Shown here: positions 8,372-17,245 of the stretch, in pieces
How positions within the stretch are numbered: position 1 is the first letter of the stretch
How the letters are laid out: each line of letters starts with the position of its first letter
Origin: DATKUA01 sp965602675
GTDB taxonomy: Bacteria > Acidobacteriota > DATKUA01
Direction of reading: 5' to 3'
DNA length: 64,000 nucleotides
Assembly: GCA_965602675.1 (NCBI GenBank)
Contig: CBFCZO010000005.1
Coordinates: 9,372-73,371, forward strand
Made by a program: the position numbers and the translations under genes
The notes under the pieces: generated by a model
What the model was told of the DNA's origin: nothing
Databases searched by the model: none
What the model saw: only the letters and a program-made list of their open reading frames with translations

Positions 8372-8857
8372 TCAATTGCGCACGGCTTCCTTGCCGCTCG
8401 TCTCTTCGATCTCGACGACGCCGATCGTGATATTGCGGATGCTTTCGGGAGCCAACTGCTCGGTGATTACCTTCTCCGGGTCGCTTTCCTGCTGACGGAT
8501 CATCACCTCCAGCGCCGTTCGTTTCTCGTCTTCGTTTTCTGCGAACCTGGCCTTGCCGCCGAACATCACGCTGCGATAAGCGTGGTCACATTTGCCGTCG
8601 AGGTAACCAAGGTCCTCGAAAGCAACGCCCCAGACCCGCGGGTTGGCGCGCAGGATGTCGATTTTCCTGCCCTCGCGGGCGCAGTGGAAGTAGATCCGGC
8701 GTTGGGCCGGGTCATACCCGTGATTAAGCACGACAAGGTAAGGCTCGCCTTCGGCGCACATGGCCAGGGTGATATATCGCGCCGAGCCGAGGATGCGCTC
8801 CATCTCCGCCTCGTCACTTAACGCTTTGTCCTGCCGCCTCAAGTGGTATTTCTTCAT
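8372..8857 (-). CDS. pyridoxamine 5'-phosphate oxidase-like flavoprotein, NimA/NimC type
   Basis: A 161-residue split-barrel flavin-binding protein. The sequence MKKYHLRRQDKALSDEAEM, a short strand RYITLAMCAEGEPYLVVL, then RIYFHCAREGRKIDILRANP is the pattern of the NimA/NimC and general stress PPOX group, which bind FMN or related cofactors and reduce small nitro-compounds or other substrates. The ATG at 8857 is preferred over an upstream in-frame one at 8980, because GGAAGGTGAA sits immediately before it and the family begins here. It lies 57 bases upstream of the ABC importer operon in the same direction and may be co-transcribed. Substrate unknown. Confidence 0.8.
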   Translation of the reverse strand: MKKYHLRRQDKALSDEAEMERILGSARYITLAMCAEGEPYLVVLNHGYDPAQRRIYFHCAREGRKIDILRANPRVWGVAFEDLGYLDGKCDHAYRSVMFGGKARFAENEDEKRTALEVMIRQQESDPEKVITEQLAPESIRNITIGVVEIEETSGKEAVRN

Positions 8858-9186
8858 TTCACCTTCCCGGGATGATTTGCCGCTCCCAATCAATCTATCA
8901 TCTATCGAATGATGGTTCTCCATCAAACCGCAGGGAGCACTGTCGAGGAAAATATCATAATATTGATCGCGTAATCCCATGCAGGATTATACAAGGCAAA
9001 AATGATCATTCGCCCGAACAAGGGGTCTTGGATTCCGTATTGATTTATGGGTAAGGTGTCACCGCTTGAGCGAAAACCAAAAATTGACCGAAATCCTTGT
9101 AAACCTGATGGATGTCTTTCAGGACTAAATTAGTGAGAGTAGGGGGGCTATCTTCCCCGGACAATGTTAAAGGAGGGTTTCCACTT

Positions 9187-12100
9187 ATGAGAAAACTGTT
9201 GATAGCAGGGTTGGTGTGTCTATTCGTCTCGGCCCTTGCCGGCGCCGACGAAGCGCGCCTGCTGCGCTACCCGGATATCCACGGCGATCAGGTGGTCTTC
9301 GTCTACGCCGGCGACATCTGGACAGTTTCCGCCAACGGCGGAATTGCGCGCAAGCTCACAACCCATTCGGGAATGGAGGGCGGCCCGAAATTCTCGCCGG
9401 ACGGCTCGAAAATTGCCTTCACGAGCGATTATGACGGCAACCAGGATGTGTTCGTCATCCCAGCGGTAGGCGGTGAGCCGTTGCGCGTCACTTACCATCC
9501 CGATCCCGATACAATTGTGGATTGGTATCCCGACGGCAAGTCGATACTGTTCCGCTCTATCAGGCTCACCCAATTGCAGATCCCTCGTTACAACCGCCTG
9601 TTCAAGGTTCCCGCGGAAGGCGGTTACGTCGAGGCGTTACCGCTGCCGACGGGCGAGTTGACCAGCTTCAATGCCGACGCCAGCAAGATCGCCTACAATC
9701 GCATGAGCCGCGAGACGCGCACCTGGAAGCGCTACCGCGGCGGCATGGCTCCCGACATCTGGATTTACGACTTCGCCGCGAACGAAATCGAGCAGATCAC
9801 CGATTTCGACGGCAACGACGCCTTCCCGATGTGGAACGGCGACAAGATCTATTTCGTTTCCGACCGCGGCCCCAACAGCGTGATGAACATCTACAGCTAT
9901 GACCTCAACACGAAAGAGGTGAAGCAGATCACGCGCTACAACGAGTACGACGTACAGTTTCCGAGCCTCGGCACAGGCAAGATCGTCTACATGAACGGTG
10001 GCTGGCTCTACGTGCTCGACCTCGCGACCGAGCAAAGCAGCAAGCTCAACGTCGAGATCTACGACGACAAGATCCTCGCCCGCAAGACGATCGAAAACGT
10101 GCAGGGTTACATCCACAATTTCGACCTGTCACCAAGCGGTGTGCGTGCAGTATTCGAAGCCCGAGGCGACATCTTCACCGTGCCGGCCAAGAAGGGCGAC
10201 ATCCGTAACTTGACCAAGACCCCCGGCGTCCGCGACCGCGTACCCGCGTGGAGCCCAGACGGCAAGTGGATCGCTTACTTCTCCGACGCCGGCGGCGAGT
10301 ACGAGCTATATATCAGGACCGCCAACGGCAACGGCGAGGTGAAGCAGCTCACAGAGGGCTCGGCTATCTGGTACGACGCGCCTGTCTGGAGCCCCGACAG
10401 CAAGAAAATCATGTTCTCCGACGTCGGCGTGAACCTTTACTACATCGATATCGAGACGAAGAAGGTTACCAAGGTCGCCCACGGTCAGAACGAGGCCACA
10501 TCCAACTTCATCGGCGGCGTCTGGAGCCCCGACAGCAAATGGATTGCCTACGACCTTTCCTCCTACAACGGATTCGACTCTATCTATCTCTACTCGCTGG
10601 ATGAGAACAAGAGCCACAAGATTACGAGCGACATGACCGACGACACAGGACCCGTCTTCGATCCCGACGGCAAGTATCTCTACTGGATCGCCAACCGCGA
10701 GATCAATTTCGTCAGGGGTTACTTCGACGAAGACTACATCCTCGCCCGCGCCGGACGTGTGGTTGTGGCCACGCTGAAGGCCGATACGGCTTCGCCATTC
10801 CTGCCTGAAAGCGACGAGGAGAAGGTAAAGGAGGAGAAGAAGGAAGGCGAAGAGAAGAAGGACGAGGAGAAGAAAGCCGAAGGCGAGAAGAAAGCTGGCG
10901 AAGAAAAAGCTGAAGAGGAAAAAGCCCTCGAGATTGATATCGAGGGGATAGAGAATCGGATCATCGACATTCCGATGCCCGACGGCAACTATCTCGGCCT
11001 GGTGGCGGCCAGCGACAAGGTCTTCGTAGTCGAGCTGCCCTCTCTCGGCGGCTTCGGCCAGGGTTTCACACTGCATGTCTTCGACATGAAGAAGCGCGAA
11101 GTCAAGGAAGTCGTCAGCGGCATCCGGGGCGCCGCCTTTTCGTCCGACGGCAAGAAACTGCTCTACAGGCAGGGCTCGAATTACTTCAACGTCGACGCCG
11201 CCCCAGGTGTCAAACCCGGCGATGGCAGGCTGGATCTCTCCGGCTTGCAGATGACGGTCGACCCCAAGGCCGAATGGAGACAGATCTTTAACGACGCCTG
11301 GCGCCAGGGACGCGACTGGTTCTACGATCCCAACTACCATGGCGTCGACTGGAACAAGATGAAGCAGCGCTACGGCCAGATGGTGCCCTACATCGCCCAC
11401 CGCGACGACCTCAACTACCTGATCGGCGAGCTGATCGCAGAGCTCAACAGCTCTCACACCTACCGTGGCGGCGGCGACTACCCGGATGTAAGGCGAATCA
11501 ACGTAGGCTTGCTCGGCTGCGACCTCGAACCGGACAAAGAAAGTGGATACTACAAGATCACTAAGATATTCACCGGGCACAACTGGAATCCACAACGCCG
11601 CGGCCCATTGGCCCAACCCGGGCTGAAGGTGAAAGAGGGCGATTACCTGATCGCTGTCAACGGGGAGGAGCTGCGCTACCCCGCCAATCCGTACGCACCG
11701 TTCATCAATACCGTTGGTAGGGTGGTTAAGCTCAAAGTCAACACCGAGCCGAAGGCTGAAGGCGCCGTTGAGATTGAGGTCACGCCGGTCGGCAACGACC
11801 GCATGCACCGCTATCTCGACTGGATTGAGACCAACCGCCTCAAGGTTGAGGAAGCCACCAACGGCCGCGTCGGTTACATCCACCTGCCCGACACCGCGGG
11901 CGGAGGCATGGAGTTCTTCAACCGCATGCTCTACCCGCAGGTCCGCAAGGAGGCGTTGATAATCGATGTGCGCTACAACTCCGGCGGCTTCATCCCCAGC
12001 CTCTACATGCACCACCTCAGCCGCCAACTGCTCAGTGGGTGGGCGACGCGCTACACCAACGGGTTCCTCACTCCGTTCGCCGCGCATTACGGGCCGAAGA

Positions 12101-12468
12101 TCTGCATCGCCAACGGTTATGCCGGCTCCGGCGGCGACGCCTTCCCCTATTACTTCAAGAAGATGAATCTCGGCAAGCTGATCGGCACGCGCACCTGGGG
12201 CGGTCTCATCGGCCTCAGCGGAAATCCCCCGCTGATGGATAACGGAGGCGTAAACATCGCCGACTTTTCCTTCTACAATCCCGAAGGCGAATGGGACGTC
12301 GAGGGCCACGGTGTCGATCCCGACGTCGAGGTCGACGATCTTCCCAACCTGATGATCGCCGGGCGTGATCCGTCTCTGGAGAAGGCAATCGAGCTGATCC
12401 TGGAAGACCTTAACAACCTGACGAAGAAGCCGATTCCTGATCAGCCGAAGAAGAATCCCGTCCGCTGA
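9187..12468 (+). CDS. exported tricorn-like protease, S41 family
   Basis: Large serine protease of 1093 residues with an N-terminal signal peptide (LLIAGLVCLFVSALAGA). Two WD40/tricorn-type propellers follow (repeated FSPDGSKIAF and WSPDGKWIAYFSD blades up to about 540), then a strongly charged Lys/Glu-rich linker (about 545-580), further propeller strands, a core domain, a PDZ-like domain (about 800-890) and the S41 catalytic domain. By alignment with Thermoplasma tricorn, the catalytic set is Ser756-His757 (LNSSHTYRGG), Ser981 (AGSGGDAFPYY) and Glu1039 (DVEGHGVDPD). All are present, so activity is expected. Tricorn degrades oligopeptides; here it would act in the periplasm or outside. AGGAGG precedes the ATG at 9187, preferred to the upstream ATG at 9112 because it begins the signal peptide. 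Confidence 0.93.
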   Translation: MRKLLIAGLVCLFVSALAGADEARLLRYPDIHGDQVVFVYAGDIWTVSANGGIARKLTTHSGMEGGPKFSPDGSKIAFTSDYDGNQDVFVIPAVGGEPLRVTYHPDPDTIVDWYPDGKSILFRSIRLTQLQIPRYNRLFKVPAEGGYVEALPLPTGELTSFNADASKIAYNRMSRETRTWKRYRGGMAPDIWIYDFAANEIEQITDFDGNDAFPMWNGDKIYFVSDRGPNSVMNIYSYDLNTKEVKQITRYNEYDVQFPSLGTGKIVYMNGGWLYVLDLATEQSSKLNVEIYDDKILARKTIENVQGYIHNFDLSPSGVRAVFEARGDIFTVPAKKGDIRNLTKTPGVRDRVPAWSPDGKWIAYFSDAGGEYELYIRTANGNGEVKQLTEGSAIWYDAPVWSPDSKKIMFSDVGVNLYYIDIETKKVTKVAHGQNEATSNFIGGVWSPDSKWIAYDLSSYNGFDSIYLYSLDENKSHKITSDMTDDTGPVFDPDGKYLYWIANREINFVRGYFDEDYILARAGRVVVATLKADTASPFLPESDEEKVKEEKKEGEEKKDEEKKAEGEKKAGEEKAEEEKALEIDIEGIENRIIDIPMPDGNYLGLVAASDKVFVVELPSLGGFGQGFTLHVFDMKKREVKEVVSGIRGAAFSSDGKKLLYRQGSNYFNVDAAPGVKPGDGRLDLSGLQMTVDPKAEWRQIFNDAWRQGRDWFYDPNYHGVDWNKMKQRYGQMVPYIAHRDDLNYLIGELIAELNSSHTYRGGGDYPDVRRINVGLLGCDLEPDKESGYYKITKIFTGHNWNPQRRGPLAQPGLKVKEGDYLIAVNGEELRYPANPYAPFINTVGRVVKLKVNTEPKAEGAVEIEVTPVGNDRMHRYLDWIETNRLKVEEATNGRVGYIHLPDTAGGGMEFFNRMLYPQVRKEALIIDVRYNSGGFIPSLYMHHLSRQLLSGWATRYTNGFLTPFAAHYGPKICIANGYAGSGGDAFPYYFKKMNLGKLIGTRTWGGLIGLSGNPPLMDNGGVNIADFSFYNPEGEWDVEGHGVDPDVEVDDLPNLMIAGRDPSLEKAIELILEDLNNLTKKPIPDQPKKNPVR

Positions 12469-12493
12469 TCTGTGTCTGCTTCGCTTAATTTCG

Positions 12494-12530
12494 GGCCGGT
12501 TCTCTCATCATGAGGGCCGGCCATTTATTA
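12494..12530 (+). terminator. terminator after the tricorn gene
   Basis: An 11-pair stem (GGCCGGTTCTC with GAGGGCCGGCC, two G-U pairs) with a short loop is followed by ATTTATTATTT. It lies 26 bases past the stop of the tricorn gene. Confidence 0.7.
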
Positions 12531-12597
12531 TTTCCTTATATAAGGAGTATACTTGTGTGTTCACCACGAGGACTGAAAGGAAGGGAGGAATTCTGTC

Positions 12598-14739
12598 ATG
12601 ATGAGAATAGTAGAGGGTAGATTGTCTCGCTTCTTTTGGGCTTTAGTCCTTGCTGTACCGGTCTTGTTATTGGTGCAGTGCGGACAGCCTGCGGTTGAGG
12701 TACCGGCGCCGCCGGAAACCAAGGTCGACTTGGTCAGAGACGAGCTTCACGGCGTGGAGATCGTCGATCCCTACCGCTGGCTCGAGGACCAGGAGAGCGC
12801 TGAGACGAGGGCCTGGATCGATGCTCAGAACGAGTACACCGACTCCATCATGGGCCAATTGCCCGGTCGCGAAGCATTGAGAAACAAGATCGAGAGGCTG
12901 ATGAAGGTCGATGATATTTCCACCCCCAGGGAGCGCAATGGGCGTTTCTTCTACTCCAAGCGCGCCGCCGATCAAGATCTCGATGTGATCTACTGGCGAG
13001 AGGGCCTGGAAGGCGAAGAGAAGGTGCTGATCGATCCGCACCCGATGAGCGAAGACCATACCGTCAGCACAAGGCTTGCCGACGTTTCGCCCGATGGGAA
13101 AGTGGTGTTGTATTCAGTCAGACAGGGAGGAGTCGACGAAACCGAGATATGTTTCCTGGACGTCGACACTGGCGAGCACCTGCCCGACACCCTCGGGACG
13201 GCGCGCTACTACGGCGTGTCGTTGATGCCCGACAAGAGCGGTTACTACTACACTCGCCGTGATCCGGAAGGGCCGCGCCTTTTTTACCGCGTCATGGGCT
13301 CTGCACCAGAGAGCGAGGAGATGGTCTTCGGCGAGGACGTCGATCCGCGTTACTTCATTTACAACGAAGTGACGGATGATGGCCGTTACCTGTTGATCAC
13401 GATCGGCTACGGCTGGAACCACAGCGATGTCTTTATCAAGGATCTTACCCGCCGTAATGCCGGTATTGTACCCCTGATTGAGGGAGTAGATGCCCTTTTC
13501 CATCCGTCCTATGAAGACGGCAGACTTTACATCTTCACTAACTGGGAGGCACCGAACTGGAAGATGATGGTCGCCGATCCGGCAGGGATCGACCTTAAGC
13601 AATGGCAGGAGATTATCCCGGAACGCGAGAACGCAGTGCTCGAAGGCGTTTCCTTCAATGGCGGAAAACTCTTCGCACGTTATCTGGAGAATGTCCAATC
13701 GCGCATCGTGATTTACGATACCGAAGGCGCCGAGCAGGGTGAGATCAAGTTCGACTCGATCGGCTCGGTGACCAATATGGTGGGCAATTGGGATAGCGAT
13801 ATTGCATTCTACGGCTTCAGCTCATTCCATATGCCTTTCACAATCTATCGCTACACGGTTTCAACGGGCGAGAGTGAGGTTTGGGCTAAAATCGATGTGC
13901 CGTTTGACAGCGAGAAGTATGAGGTCAAGCAGGTCTGGTACGAGTCTAAGGACGGCACACAGGTGCCGATGTTCGTCGCCCATGCCAAGGGGATCGAACT
14001 CAATGGTGAGAATCCGGTTTTCCTCACCGGTTACGGCGGCTTCGGCGCCAGCTCAACCCCGGGCTTCTCCGCCCGCTCCGCAATCTGGCTCGAGCTGGGG
14101 GGTGTTTACGCCTTGGCCAACATGCGCGGAGGCGGCGAGTTTGGCGAGAAGTGGCATCGCATGGGTATGCTGGAAAACAAGCAGAATGTTTTCGACGACT
14201 TCATCGCCGCGGCCGAGTACCTGATAGCCGAGGGCTACACCAAGCCGGAGAAACTGTTGATACGCGGCGGCAGCAATGGAGGTTTGCTGGTCACCGCTGT
14301 GGTGACTCAGCGGCCCGATCTCTACGGGGCGGTCATCTGCACCTACCCGTTGATCGACATGATTCGTTACCATAAGTTCCTCGTCGGCTCGACGTGGATC
14401 ACAGAGTACGGCAGCGCCGACGATCCGGAGCAGTTCAAATACATCTACGAGTACTCGCCCTACCAACACGTGCGCAAGGATGAGGAATATCCTGCCGTGC
14501 TGTTCATCACCGGCGACGCCGACACCCGCGTCGCGCCGTTGCACGCGCGCAAGATGACGGCGCTGATGCAGTCGGCCACCGGCTCCACCAATCCGATCAT
14601 GCTTCGCTACCACACCAAGGCAGGCCATTCCGGTGGCCAGCCGCTGAGTGAGCGGATCGATAATACGACCGAGACGATGCTGTTCCTCATCTGGCAGCTT
14701 GGCATGGAGACACCTAAGGAAGAGGCGACGACTGAATAG
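12598..14739 (+). CDS. prolyl oligopeptidase family peptidase, S9A, exported
   Basis: A 713-residue prolyl oligopeptidase. The N-terminal hydrophobic segment ends at Cys near 28 (LLLVQCGQP), which may be a lipoprotein site although Gln before Cys is unusual. The family entry motif DPYRWLED comes next, then a seven-bladed propeller that gates the active site, and a C-terminal alpha/beta hydrolase. The catalytic triad is Ser559 (RGGSNGGLL), Asp642 (GDADTRV) and His677 (AGHSGG), with spacing very close to porcine enzyme (554/641/680). It cleaves short peptides after proline. It sits between two other exported peptidases, so peptide scavenging is the likely shared task. GGGAGG lies about 12 bases upstream; ATG at 12598 or 12601 is equally possible. 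Confidence 0.93.
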   Translation: MMRIVEGRLSRFFWALVLAVPVLLLVQCGQPAVEVPAPPETKVDLVRDELHGVEIVDPYRWLEDQESAETRAWIDAQNEYTDSIMGQLPGREALRNKIERLMKVDDISTPRERNGRFFYSKRAADQDLDVIYWREGLEGEEKVLIDPHPMSEDHTVSTRLADVSPDGKVVLYSVRQGGVDETEICFLDVDTGEHLPDTLGTARYYGVSLMPDKSGYYYTRRDPEGPRLFYRVMGSAPESEEMVFGEDVDPRYFIYNEVTDDGRYLLITIGYGWNHSDVFIKDLTRRNAGIVPLIEGVDALFHPSYEDGRLYIFTNWEAPNWKMMVADPAGIDLKQWQEIIPERENAVLEGVSFNGGKLFARYLENVQSRIVIYDTEGAEQGEIKFDSIGSVTNMVGNWDSDIAFYGFSSFHMPFTIYRYTVSTGESEVWAKIDVPFDSEKYEVKQVWYESKDGTQVPMFVAHAKGIELNGENPVFLTGYGGFGASSTPGFSARSAIWLELGGVYALANMRGGGEFGEKWHRMGMLENKQNVFDDFIAAAEYLIAEGYTKPEKLLIRGGSNGGLLVTAVVTQRPDLYGAVICTYPLIDMIRYHKFLVGSTWITEYGSADDPEQFKYIYEYSPYQHVRKDEEYPAVLFITGDADTRVAPLHARKMTALMQSATGSTNPIMLRYHTKAGHSGGQPLSERIDNTTETMLFLIWQLGMETPKEEATTE

Positions 14740-14791
14740 TGCCACGCGGAAATAGTCGGCTGATATAAACATAGGTTCACTCGGAAAGATA

Positions 14792-14823
14792 AACGGCTCG
14801 GCCAGCGACGGCCGGGCCGTTTC
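14792..14823 (+). terminator. terminator after the prolyl oligopeptidase gene
   Basis: The stem ACGGCTCGGCC / GGCCGGGCCGT has a six-base loop and is followed by a short T run (TTTCGCG). It is flanked by AA on the 5' side. Confidence 0.7.
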
Positions 14824-14896
14824 GCGTTAACACTATTTGCTGCTATCATCGAGCGATTCAGGGGTGACGGCTATCTAAAATACCGGAGGGAAAAAA

Positions 14897-17137
14897 ATGG
14901 CCAGCAGGGGGTTGTGTTTGCGAGTCGTAGTGGTTTCGATTGCGGCTTTGATCTTTCTTGCCGCGTCGCCGTCGATTTTACGCGCCCAGGAAAAGGCGAA
15001 GTTCACAATCGACGACGTCCTCAATCCGATGAAATTCTCCAGGCCGTCGCCGAGGGGCTTCATGTGGCTGCCAGACGGCGGTAGTTTCCTCTATTTCTTC
15101 AGGGATGAAGACAAGAACTGGCTTTGGCGCTATGACTGCGCCTCCGGCGGCAAGCAAAAGGTGGCGAACTGGACCGAGATCGAGGAGGGCCTGGAGGCCC
15201 AACGGCCGGGCAGGGAAGAGCCGCCGATGAACGACGTCAACTCCACCGGGCGTTTCGCGCGAACGAGATTGGTGATGTCGGACGACGGGTCGATGCTGGT
15301 CGGCTCGCTGAATTTCGATCTTTACGTCTTCGATGTTGCTGCACGCGAAGCGCGCTTTATCACTGATGACCTTGTCGGGGAGATCTTCCCCTCATTCAGT
15401 CCCGACAGGAAGAAGATAGCCTACGCCCGCGGCGGCGATCTTTACTATGTCGACTTGGCCTCCGGGGAGGAGAAGCGCCTGACAGAGCGCCCCGGCTGCC
15501 ACATCCTCAACGGCGTCTCCGACTGGGTCTACGAGGAGGAATTGGGCTTGAGGCAGTCTTTCTGGTGGGCTCCCGATTCGCGCCGTATCGCTTTCCTGCA
15601 GTTCGATACCTCGCCGATCAAGACCTTCCCGATCACCGACGAGCTGACATCGCCCGTCGCCGACCTCGAGTTGCAGAAGTATCCGAAGGCGGGCGAGCCC
15701 AACTCTATCGTACGGCTGGGCGTGATCGACAGCGAAACCGGCGAGGCGGGCTGGATAAACACCGGCGTCGACACCGACATCTACATCACACGCGTCGGCT
15801 GGCTGCCCGATGGCTCGAAGATCTGGTACATGTGGCTCAACCGCGACCAGACCCGCCTCGAGTTGCGCTTTGCCTGCCCCGTCAGCGGCAACTTCCGCAC
15901 TGTTGTTGTCGACGAGGATCCCGCATGGGTCGGCATGCGCGTCGATAAACTTACCTGGGTCGACGGCGAGCGCTTCATCTGGGCGGCGGAGTGGGACGGC
16001 TGGCAGCACCTCTACCTCTTCGATATCGAGGGCAAACGCCTGGGGCAGATCACCAAAGGCGAATGGGAGGTCACCGACATCTGCGGCTTTGACCCCACGT
16101 GGAGCTTTTTAATTTTGCAGACGTCCGAGGTCAGCCCGCTCGAGCGCCACATTTACAGCGTAGGCCTCGACGGCGGCGGCTTCAGACAGCTGACGACGGA
16201 GGAGGGGATTCACCGAGCGGATATGCATGCAACCGGCGCGTATTTCATCCGTAACTTCTCGAGCCCGACCACGCCGCCTCGCATCGAAATTTGCAACCTG
16301 GAGGGCGAGGTGCTGCATGTCTTCGACGACGGCCGTATTCCCGCGCTCGATGACTATGATCTGGCAACGCCGGAGTACTTCACCGTGACCGCGGAGGACG
16401 GCGCCACCCTGCATGCTGTTATGACCAAGCCGCCCGATTTCGATCCTAACAAGAAGTACCCGGTGCTGGTGCTGATATACGGAGGTCCGGAAAGCCAGGC
16501 GGTAACCAAGAGCTGGCAGAACCGCGGCATGTTCAACCAGCTACTGGCGCAGGAAGGCATCATTCTATTCAGGATCGACAACCGCGGAACCGCCGCCCGC
16601 GGGCGCGACTGGTGCCGAATCGTCCACCGCAACCTCGGCGACTGGGAAATTCGCGACCATGCCGAGGGCGTGAAGTACCTCAAGACGCTGCCCTACATCG
16701 ACGGCGATAAAATCGGTATCTACGGCGGCTCCTACGGCGGCTACACGACGCTGTTGGCGATGGTCAAGGCGCCGGAGCACTTCAAAGTGGGCGTCTCGGC
16801 CTATCCGGTCACCGACTGGCGCCTCTACGATACGATTTACACCGAACGCTACATGGACACGCCTGCCGATAATCCCGAGGTCTACAAGGTCAGCGCGCCG
16901 CTGAACTTTGCCGCAAACCTCGAGGGCAAGCTGCTGCTGATCCACGGCACGATGGACAACAACGTCCACGTGCAGAACTCGATACTGATGATTGAGGAGT
17001 TGGTCAAGGCGGGCAAGCGGTTCGAGCTGATGCTCTATCCGCGTGAACGCCACGGCATCCGCCAAAGCCACCGCCGCGGCTACAACACTCGCTTGATCTA
17101 CGATTTTCTGATGCGGGAGCTGAGGGGGATCAAGTAG
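14897..17137 (+). CDS. dipeptidyl peptidase IV family peptidase, S9B, exported
   Basis: A 746-residue S9B enzyme with a signal peptide (VSIAALIFLAASPSILRA). An eight-bladed-type propeller domain contains the double-glutamate signature SDWVYEEELGL that holds the free N-terminus of substrates in DPP IV. A C-terminal alpha/beta-hydrolase domain follows, with Ser612 (YGGSYGGYTT), Asp687 (GTMDNNVH) and His719 (RERHGIRQ). It should release X-Pro or X-Ala dipeptides from peptide N-termini in the periplasm. GGAGGG is seven bases before the ATG. It is the third consecutive exported peptidase gene, each separately terminated, which suggests separate transcription rather than one operon. Confidence 0.94.
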   Translation: MASRGLCLRVVVVSIAALIFLAASPSILRAQEKAKFTIDDVLNPMKFSRPSPRGFMWLPDGGSFLYFFRDEDKNWLWRYDCASGGKQKVANWTEIEEGLEAQRPGREEPPMNDVNSTGRFARTRLVMSDDGSMLVGSLNFDLYVFDVAAREARFITDDLVGEIFPSFSPDRKKIAYARGGDLYYVDLASGEEKRLTERPGCHILNGVSDWVYEEELGLRQSFWWAPDSRRIAFLQFDTSPIKTFPITDELTSPVADLELQKYPKAGEPNSIVRLGVIDSETGEAGWINTGVDTDIYITRVGWLPDGSKIWYMWLNRDQTRLELRFACPVSGNFRTVVVDEDPAWVGMRVDKLTWVDGERFIWAAEWDGWQHLYLFDIEGKRLGQITKGEWEVTDICGFDPTWSFLILQTSEVSPLERHIYSVGLDGGGFRQLTTEEGIHRADMHATGAYFIRNFSSPTTPPRIEICNLEGEVLHVFDDGRIPALDDYDLATPEYFTVTAEDGATLHAVMTKPPDFDPNKKYPVLVLIYGGPESQAVTKSWQNRGMFNQLLAQEGIILFRIDNRGTAARGRDWCRIVHRNLGDWEIRDHAEGVKYLKTLPYIDGDKIGIYGGSYGGYTTLLAMVKAPEHFKVGVSAYPVTDWRLYDTIYTERYMDTPADNPEVYKVSAPLNFAANLEGKLLLIHGTMDNNVHVQNSILMIEELVKAGKRFELMLYPRERHGIRQSHRRGYNTRLIYDFLMRELRGIK

Positions 17138-17196
17138 GCGACCGAGGACTTCAGTGGTATCCGTGTCCGCTGGTGAAAGCGATTTAATTAAAGAGA

Positions 17197-17230
17197 AAAG
17201 CGGCCCGTCCGGTTCCGGTCGGGCCGCTTT
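17197..17230 (+). terminator. bidirectional terminator between convergent genes
   Basis: The stem AAAGCGGCCCG / CGGGCCGCTTT encloses a 12-base loop. It has T-rich sequence on the plus strand (TTTATTAT) and TTCTCTTTAATT on the minus strand. It lies between the dipeptidyl peptidase gene and the convergent FGE-fold gene and can serve both. Confidence 0.8.
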
Positions 17231-17245
17231 ATTATGTAAATCTGA

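Noticed and set aside
10306..12309. 667-codon open frame on the minus strand opposite the tricorn gene
   Set aside because: It is the mirror of a GC-biased coding strand; it has no family features or ribosome-binding site, and the plus strand encodes a fully motif-supported protease.
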